Assembly: GCA_023251195.1 (NCBI GenBank)
Contig: JAHEZG010000128.1
Span: forward strand, 1 to 9,942
Length of the DNA: 9,942 nt
Source: Chitinophagaceae bacterium
GTDB lineage: Bacteria > Bacteroidota > Bacteroidia > Chitinophagales > UBA10324
Direction of reading: 5' to 3'
This document shows, piece after piece, positions 4,991 to 9,942 of the stretch; positions within the stretch are counted from its first letter, which is position 1; each line of letters starts with the position of its first letter. The translations under genes were made by a program, and so were the position numbers. The notes under the pieces were generated by a model that searched no databases, was not told the origin of the DNA, and worked only from the letters and a program-made list of their open reading frames with translations.

Positions 4991-7225
4991 TTATCTTAAT
5001 AAAGTTAAATTTCCTTTCCGTTCAATAATTTTATTATCAGCCAAAGTTGCTTTTACATAGTAGGCATATACACCAATACTGCAATTCATTTCATTATAGG
5101 TACCATCCCAACCCTTGGCAGGATGATCAGTTTCAAAAACTAATTCACCCCATCGGTCATAAATCTGCATGTTAAATTGCAGGATAACAGTTTGAATCAC
5201 TTTGAATTCATCATTGATGTTATCACCATTTGGTGAGAACGCGTTGGGTATAAACAATTCGCAGTTCAGATCAATATTCATTGTATCAGTTGATGAGCAA
5301 TATCCATTGGTCACTACTGCCCATATAGTTGCAGGAAATTCTTTTACATAAACCGGATTTGTTGATTCGCCTGTTGACCAAATAATGTTCTGAGAGAAAG
5401 TGTATGCGGTTATTTCCAACGGATCTAATCCGCAATAGGAAATATCATCAGGCAGTACAACATAGGGCTTTGGCATAACAGCAATGTGAACTGAATCAAG
5501 GCTAACACAACCTTGATAGGTTTGTTGTAACCAATAAATTCCGCTATCCATAACAGAAATAAACGGGGTGGTTTGACCGGTTGACCATAAGTTTTGCTGT
5601 CCGCTAAGTACCGATGTAATAGTAGTCACATCACCTTTGCACATAATTAAATCAGGACCGATGTCAACAAATTGTGGATCAAAAAATGTAACATTTACCA
5701 GATCGGTTCCGGTGCAATAGCCATCGTTAAGTACTACTGAATATGAATTTGAATTTGTAACCGAAATGTTTTGTGTTATTTCACCGGTGCTCCATAAGTA
5801 ATTATATCCGGATGGTGCAGTGATTATGTAAGTGGCACCGTTACATAATAAAGTATCATTACCAAGTGAGAATACCGGGGGCACATTGAAACTGATTTGG
5901 ATATTATCATTTCCAACACAGGTCCCGTTAGTGACAGTAACTGAATAATTCCCGGTGCTTTGCACAGAAATTATATTGGTTGTTTCACCTCCAGACCAGA
6001 TATAAGAGTAAGAGGAAGGCCCTGCATTTAAATCAACTGTACTTCCGGTGCAAAGTGTTGAATCATTACCCAGGTTAACAGTTATAAATGGAACTGAAGT
6101 TATTGTTATTGCATCTGTAGCTGAACAACCAAACGAAGTTGTTACACTCACTGAATAGGTTCCGCTTTGCACTACATTAATAGTTTGCGATAGATCAGTA
6201 GTACTCCATAAAAAATTATATCCGGGATTGCCGGCATCCAAAGTCATTGAAAAATTTCCGCAGATAGTCGTGTCGTTTCCTAAATTAATGACCGGAACCG
6301 GATGAACATAAACTGTTAACGAATCGGTTGCTGTGTCGCCGTGTGCTACATAAGTAGTGGTGATTAAGGGTGTAACATTCAAAATAGAATCCTGATCAAT
6401 GCTCACTCCGGGGTTTGTTAAACTTTCCCACCAGCATGCAGTGGTATTGAAAGCAGTGAGTGTTGTTGATTCGCCTTCGCATACTGATGTATCGCCGCTG
6501 ATTGAAAAAACCTGAGTGAGTGGAATAACTTCAACCATATCAATAAAATAATAAGCACCTGTTCCTCCACCGGCAAATTGCTGACCGGTTGTGGCTGCAT
6601 CGTTAAAAAAATTTCCGAAACAAACCTGATCATCCGGATTAGTTGCAGTAAAGGTGAAAGATTGTTGCTGCCATGTTGCTGAAAAAAATATTCCGGGAAT
6701 TTCATATTCCGGTGTTCCGCCAACCGGTTCATGATCTATTTGCGGAATGGTGCCAACAGAAAACTGAACTCCAAAATGATCGCAACCACCACCGTTATAA
6801 TAATTGCTGCTTCCGTTAGTAATGTAAAATGTGCATTGATATTGATTGCCCGGAATTAAAGGTGTGCTTAAAGGCACTGAAACATATTCGCGAAAGTCAG
6901 GAGTGCTTAATGCGTACCAGGCTACCAGCCCAAAGCAAGCATTTCCGTTATAAGCATTCAAAGTTCCGAAAGTTGTGTTTGGTAATTGAACTCCTGCGCC
7001 ACCTGATGTGTGCAGGTAATCAGGACTTGCATAAGGCCACGCAAAAAATGGCCAGTTGTTCAGATTGGAAATTCCAACACATGCACTCCATTGACCGTAA
7101 CTTGAAGGGAGCACATTGTAATTTTCAAAGTCGCCATTGATTGAAATATTCTGTGCTTGCGAATAATTATAAAATCCCATTGAAAGGGAAATCAAGAAGA
7201 TTAAAAGGACAGATTTTATTTTCAC
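4991..7225 (-). CDS. Secreted multi-domain T9SS type B cargo protein with cysteine-paired repeats
   Basis: The 744-residue product is probably exported by Sec and then the type IX secretion system. Residues 1-25 are a signal peptide (KIK, then a hydrophobic core, ending SQAQ). Residues 26-235 look like a jelly-roll, carbohydrate-binding-like domain of the kind seen in Bacteroidota surface proteins (NISINGDFENY, then ASPDYLH, FREYVSVPL, YYFIDMVEVIP). A divergent Ig-like module covers about 236-308. Five regular modules follow (about 310-654), each starting near a LGND-type segment and each with one Trp and one Cys pair. Residues 657-744 are a type B sorting domain (FIPNAFSPNGDNINDEF, IYDRWGELVF, GWDGTYN, ending TLLR). 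The ligand or enzymatic role is unknown; adhesion is a reasonable inference. The start is GTG at 7225: no other start codon occurs in frame between it and the upstream TAA, and an overlapping out-of-frame ATG hits TGA at once. Confidence 0.9.
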   Translation of the reverse strand: MKIKSVLLIFLISLSMGFYNYSQAQNISINGDFENYNVLPSSYGQWSACVGISNLNNWPFFAWPYASPDYLHTSGGAGVQLPNTTFGTLNAYNGNACFGLVAWYALSTPDFREYVSVPLSTPLIPGNQYQCTFYITNGSSNYYNGGGCDHFGVQFSVGTIPQIDHEPVGGTPEYEIPGIFFSATWQQQSFTFTATNPDDQVCFGNFFNDAATTGQQFAGGGTGAYYFIDMVEVIPLTQVFSISGDTSVCEGESTTLTAFNTTACWWESLTNPGVSIDQDSILNVTPLITTTYVAHGDTATDSLTVYVHPVPVINLGNDTTICGNFSMTLDAGNPGYNFLWSTTDLSQTINVVQSGTYSVSVTTSFGCSATDAITITSVPFITVNLGNDSTLCTGSTVDLNAGPSSYSYIWSGGETTNIISVQSTGNYSVTVTNGTCVGNDNIQISFNVPPVFSLGNDTLLCNGATYIITAPSGYNYLWSTGEITQNISVTNSNSYSVVLNDGYCTGTDLVNVTFFDPQFVDIGPDLIMCKGDVTTITSVLSGQQNLWSTGQTTPFISVMDSGIYWLQQTYQGCVSLDSVHIAVMPKPYVVLPDDISYCGLDPLEITAYTFSQNIIWSTGESTNPVYVKEFPATIWAVVTNGYCSSTDTMNIDLNCELFIPNAFSPNGDNINDEFKVIQTVILQFNMQIYDRWGELVFETDHPAKGWDGTYNEMNCSIGVYAYYVKATLADNKIIERKGNLTLLR
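5264..6298 (-). repeat. Five tandem protein modules of about 69 residues (Ig/PKD-like)
   Basis: Within the 744-residue protein, residues 310-654 form five modules. The Trp of the LWSTG-like motif falls at 340, 410, 478, 547 and 616. The first Cys is at 322, 392, 461, 529 and 598, and the second Cys at 367, 436, 504, 573 and 643. All spacings are 68-70 residues. Each module reads roughly as LGNDxxxC, then YxxLWSTGExTxxIxV, then YxVxVTxGxC. The two cysteines frame the Trp strand in every copy, which suggests one disulfide per module. The DNA copies are diverged, so this is a protein-level repeat and not a recent DNA duplication. Confidence 0.85.
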
Positions 7226-7389
7226 ATTAATTTGTTGCGCTAAAATTATTTATAAAAAATGGATTTCAAATTATGATTTATATCAATGGTAGTTGCTTTC
7301 TTACATTCTTAAATCTTAGCGACTATATAAATAAATACAATTCAATCAGTAATTGGCAGAGAAGTTTTACCGCCTTTGGTGTTTTAAAT

Positions 7390-7397
7390 TATTTTTG
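7390..7397 (+). promoter_or_regulatory. Candidate -7 element for the epimerase operon
   Basis: TATTTTTG matches the Bacteroidota -7 consensus TAnnTTTG and ends 17 bases before the ATG at 7415. A short leader of about 10 bases would result. A TTTG at 7375-7378 is too close (11 bases) to be a normal -33 element, so only the -7 part is supported. Confidence 0.4.
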
Positions 7398-7414
7398 GCC
7401 GAATTAAAAATTTC

Positions 7415-8482
7415 ATGAAATCTAAAATCCTCATTACCGGTGGTGCCGGATTTGTCGGAAGTTCGCTGGCAATCGCTTTTCGTGAAAAATATCCTGAGTA
7501 TGAAATTATTTGTTTTGATAATTTAAGAAGAAAGGGAAGTGAATTGAACCTCAGCAGATTTATAGCAGCCGGAATTAAATTTGTTCATGGCGATATTCGA
7601 AACAAAGAAGATTTTCAATCGGTTGGTGGGGTTGATATAGTTATTGAATGTTCCGCAGAACCATCTGTACTCGCTGGCATAAATTCAACAGTTGATTATT
7701 TATTAAACACCAATCTGGTTGGCACTATTCATTGTCTGGAGTTTGCAAAAAATAATAAAGCCGCTTTTGTTTTTCTATCCACCAGTCGCGTATATCCTAT
7801 AGAACCAATAGAACAATTACTTTTTACTGAAGCAGAAGCGCGCTTCGAATTAACAGATATACAGGAACTACCCGGAGTATCATCAAAAGGTATTGCCGAA
7901 AATTTTCCCATTGATGGTTACCGTTCTTTTTATGGTGCATCAAAGCTTTCATCGGAATTATTAATTACCGAATACAATCATTTTTATGGAGTAAAGTCGG
8001 TCATTAACCGTTGCGGAGTTTTAACAGGTCCTTGGCAAATGGGAAAGGTTGATCAGGGAGTGGTTGTATTATGGCTGGCAAAACATTTCTGGAAAAAGAA
8101 ATTATCATACATCGGTTACGGAGGTGAAGGCAAGCAAGTGCGCGATATGCTGCATGTAAAAGATTTATTCCGTTTAGTGGATTGGGAAATACACAACCTT
8201 GAAAAAGTAAATGGAATGACATTGAATGCCGGTGGTGGCAGGGATGTAAGTGTATCGTTAAAAGAACTGACATTGCTTTGCCAGGAAATTACCGGAAATA
8301 TAATTCCGATAGATTCGGTTCCTGAAAACCGCCAGGCCGATATCCGGATTTACCTTACCGACAATTCAAAAATTACCAAAATAACCGGATGGAAACCCGC
8401 AATTAGTTCAAAGGAGATTCTGGAAGATATTTACTTTTGGCTCCGCGAAAATCAACAAGCACTCGAACCCATACTTTCATGA
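7415..8482 (+). CDS. NAD-dependent epimerase/dehydratase, CDP-paratose 2-epimerase-like
   Basis: This is a 355-residue extended short-chain dehydrogenase/reductase acting on nucleotide sugars. The NAD-binding TGGAGFVG is at 8-15, Asp35 in CFDNL should bind the adenosine ribose, and HGDIRN is at 58-63. The catalytic elements are LSTSRVY (121-127) and Tyr173/Lys177 in FYGASK. The substrate-domain signature NRCGVLTGPWQMGKVDQG (198-215) and GGEGKQVRDMLHVKDL (236-251) resemble proteins annotated as CDP-paratose 2-epimerase (CDP-tyvelose epimerase), which inverts C2 of a 3,6-dideoxyhexose. The true sugar is uncertain because no dideoxyhexose-synthesis genes lie in the window. The stop overlaps the next start (ATGA, 8479-8482). 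The product has the same fold and nearly the same length as its neighbour, so the two probably arose by duplication. It appears to lead the operon from a promoter near 7390. Confidence 0.9.
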   Translation: MKSKILITGGAGFVGSSLAIAFREKYPEYEIICFDNLRRKGSELNLSRFIAAGIKFVHGDIRNKEDFQSVGGVDIVIECSAEPSVLAGINSTVDYLLNTNLVGTIHCLEFAKNNKAAFVFLSTSRVYPIEPIEQLLFTEAEARFELTDIQELPGVSSKGIAENFPIDGYRSFYGASKLSSELLITEYNHFYGVKSVINRCGVLTGPWQMGKVDQGVVVLWLAKHFWKKKLSYIGYGGEGKQVRDMLHVKDLFRLVDWEIHNLEKVNGMTLNAGGGRDVSVSLKELTLLCQEITGNIIPIDSVPENRQADIRIYLTDNSKITKITGWKPAISSKEILEDIYFWLRENQQALEPILS

Positions 8483-9540
8483 AAATAGCTTTAGTAACCG
8501 GATCAGCAGGATTAATAGGAAGTGAATCAGTAGAATTTTTATCAACCCGGTTCGATAAAATAATCGGAATCGATAACAACCTCCGCCAATATTTTTTTGG
8601 CAAGGAAGCATCAACCGAATGGAACGAAAAGCGATTGGAAAATACTTTCGGAAATTACATTCATTACAATGCTGATATCAGGGATACTGCCGCGCTCGAA
8701 AAAATATTTAAAGAATATGGAAACGATATTTCTTTAATCATTCACACAGCAGCACAACCAAGTCACGACTGGGCTGCCAAAGAACCATTCACTGATTTTA
8801 CTGTAAATGCCAATGGAACTTTAAACATGCTGGAGATGACCAGGCTTCACTGCCCGAAAGCTGTTTTCATTTTTACATCTACCAATAAAGTATATGGCGA
8901 TAACCCGAATTTTCTTCCGCTCATTGAAACTGAAACCCGGTGGGAGATTGATCAATCACATCCATATTTCAAGGAAGGTATTGATGAACAAATGAGTATC
9001 GATCATACCAAGCACTCTTTGTTTGGCGCATCAAAAGTTGCAGCCGACATTCTGGTGCAGGAATACGGAAGGTATTTTGAAATGAATACCGGTGTTTTTC
9101 GTGGTGGCTGTTTAACCGGACCCAACCACAGCGGAACACAGTTGCATGGTTTCCTTGCTTACCTGATGAAGTGCGCAATTACCGGAAGCCATTACACCAT
9201 CTTTGGTTACAAAGGAAAACAGGTACGCGATAACATTCACAGCTTTGATTTGGTAAATATGTTCTGGCATTATTATCAGAATCCGAAACAGGGCGAAGCT
9301 TACAATGCAGGTGGCGGCCGTTTTGCCAATTGCTCCATGATGGAAGCCATAAAAATCTGCGAAGAAATTTCAGGTAATAAAATAAATATTACTTACTCCG
9401 ATACCAACCGAATCGGCGATCACATCTGGTACATCAGTGATGTTTCAAAATTTAAAAAGCATTATCCTGAATGGAACTGGAAATACAATTTGGATGATAC
9501 GCTGGCGCAGATTTATTCGTCAATTAAACAGCGCGTGTGA
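8479..9540 (+). CDS. NAD-dependent epimerase/dehydratase paralogue, CDP-paratose 2-epimerase-like, Phe at the catalytic Tyr
   Basis: The 353-residue product is a second extended SDR protein. It begins MKIALVTGSAGLIGSE (NAD-binding loop 7-14), with GIDNNLRQYFFG (30-41), YNADIRD (63-69), FTSTNKVYGD (132-141), VFRGGCLTGPNHSGT (206-220), GYKGKQVRDNIHSFDL (243-258), YNAGGGR (275-281) and GDHIWYISD (313-321). This layout is typical of proteins annotated as CDP-paratose 2-epimerase. The SDR YxxxK motif reads LFGASK, with Phe182 (codon TTT at 9022-9024) in place of the catalytic Tyr, while Lys186 is kept. The start at 8479 overlaps the previous stop as ATGA. A longer in-frame ATG at 8437 would add 14 residues before the Rossmann strand and overlap the upstream gene by 46 bases, so it is unlikely. 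The stop overlaps the next gene's GTG. Substrate and activity are inferred only from family resemblance. Confidence 0.88.
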   Translation: MKIALVTGSAGLIGSESVEFLSTRFDKIIGIDNNLRQYFFGKEASTEWNEKRLENTFGNYIHYNADIRDTAALEKIFKEYGNDISLIIHTAAQPSHDWAAKEPFTDFTVNANGTLNMLEMTRLHCPKAVFIFTSTNKVYGDNPNFLPLIETETRWEIDQSHPYFKEGIDEQMSIDHTKHSLFGASKVAADILVQEYGRYFEMNTGVFRGGCLTGPNHSGTQLHGFLAYLMKCAITGSHYTIFGYKGKQVRDNIHSFDLVNMFWHYYQNPKQGEAYNAGGGRFANCSMMEAIKICEEISGNKINITYSDTNRIGDHIWYISDVSKFKKHYPEWNWKYNLDDTLAQIYSSIKQRV

Positions 9541-9942
9541 AAAAAATTGCCGCGTTAAAAAGCAATTTTCTGTTGCTGATTGACAGGCCGTCTGATGTTT
9601 TTTTTATTTTGTTCAGTTATTTAATAACTGCATTCTTCTACTTCCCTAAGTTGTTATTTATAAATAGTAATTCATTGTCCAGTCAGTTTATTAACCGGCA
9701 GATTAATGAAATTTTTTTTTACCGCGATGCACTTATTTATCCCGATAAAATGCACGAGGCAAAAAGTACTTTCCGCATTGCGGTTCCATTAATTGGTAAA
9801 CTGCTGCACCTGACTGCAACCGGATTAATTTATTTTCAGTTTGTTATTTATTTTTTATTTCTGTTTGTCTTGTATCAGGTTTTAAAAAACACGGTGCAAT
9901 CAAAAACCGAAACAAGGCTGTTGTTGCTTGCCTTCTGTTTTA
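9537..9942 (+). CDS. Multi-pass membrane protein, N-terminal part (3' partial)
   Basis: A frame opens at GTG 9537, overlaps the preceding stop as GTGA, and stays open for 135 codons to the window edge. The start reads MKKIAALKSNFLLL. Hydrophobic segments at about residues 20-43 (VFFILFSYLITAFFYFPKLL) and about 103-123 (GLIYFQFVIYFLFLFVLYQV) look like transmembrane helices. They are separated by a polar stretch with INRQINEIFFYRDALIYPDK and STFRIAVPLIGKLL. The interhelix loop followed by an FRIAVP-like segment recalls large bacterial multi-pass membrane proteins, including some lipid-linked sugar glycosyltransferases, but I do not recognise the family. The translational overlap with two nucleotide-sugar epimerases suggests a role in the same surface-glycan pathway, which is inference. 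No nearby ATG gives a better start. Confidence 0.75.
   Translation, partial: MKKIAALKSNFLLLIDRPSDVFFILFSYLITAFFYFPKLLFINSNSLSSQFINRQINEIFFYRDALIYPDKMHEAKSTFRIAVPLIGKLLHLTATGLIYFQFVIYFLFLFVLYQVLKNTVQSKTETRLLLLAFCF

Noticed and set aside
5264..6298. DNA-level tandem repeat or CRISPR-like array
   Set aside because: The periodicity is about 207 bases and visible only in the protein; the DNA copies are diverged and there are no short identical repeats.
7375..7378. TTTG as a -33 element for the epimerase operon
   Set aside because: Only 11 bases separate it from the -7 candidate at 7390, well short of the usual spacing of about 19.
8437..8478. Longer start for the second epimerase at ATG 8437
   Set aside because: It adds a non-conserved 14-residue leader before the Rossmann strand and a 46-base overlap; the ATGA junction at 8479 fits better.

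Overview
The window looks like a chromosomal piece of a member of the Bacteroidota (Flavobacteriia/Chitinophagia-like; the exact order cannot be fixed from this sequence). The evidence is as follows. Two proteins end in the type B C-terminal sorting domain of the type IX secretion system (T9SS), which is essentially restricted to this phylum. The DNA is AT-rich. Starts lack clear Shine-Dalgarno sequences, and TAnnTTTG-type -7 promoter elements occur upstream of two genes.

Layout, left to right. (1) 1-300, plus strand: the 3' end of a gene for a T9SS type B cargo protein. (2) 376-418: a strong hairpin between convergent genes, probably a shared terminator. (3) 437-1417, minus strand: a PhoH-family ATPase, better read from a TTG start than from the longer ATG frame. 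(4) 1559-4990, plus strand: a tight run of four genes. These are a SAM hydroxide adenosyltransferase (DUF62) relative with an altered catalytic triad, a small antibiotic-biosynthesis-monooxygenase-fold (ABM) protein, aroB (3-dehydroquinate synthase) and aroA (EPSP synthase). The ABM gene and aroB overlap, so this looks like a housekeeping operon carrying two shikimate-pathway steps. (5) 4991-7225, minus strand: a 744-residue secreted T9SS cargo protein. It has a signal peptide, an N-terminal jelly-roll-like domain, at least five regular modules of about 69 residues with paired cysteines, and a type B sorting domain. Its stop codon abuts that of aroA with no gap. (6) 7415-9942, plus strand: an operon of two homologous SDR-type NAD-dependent epimerases (CDP-paratose 2-epimerase-like). 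They are joined by an ATGA overlap. The second is joined by a GTGA overlap to a third gene, a multi-pass membrane protein that runs off the window.

The PhoH, SAM-hydrolase-like, ABM, AroB and AroA genes are probably core functions. The T9SS proteins are surface or secreted products. The epimerase pair with a membrane protein suggests nucleotide-sugar or surface-glycan metabolism. I see no RNA genes, mobile elements, CRISPR arrays or phage genes, and no gene-free stretch over 300 bases. The least ordinary signals are the epimerase pair in which the second member has Phe in place of the catalytic Tyr, and the DUF62 protein that lacks two of the three usual catalytic residues. I did not find a clearly new multi-gene system.
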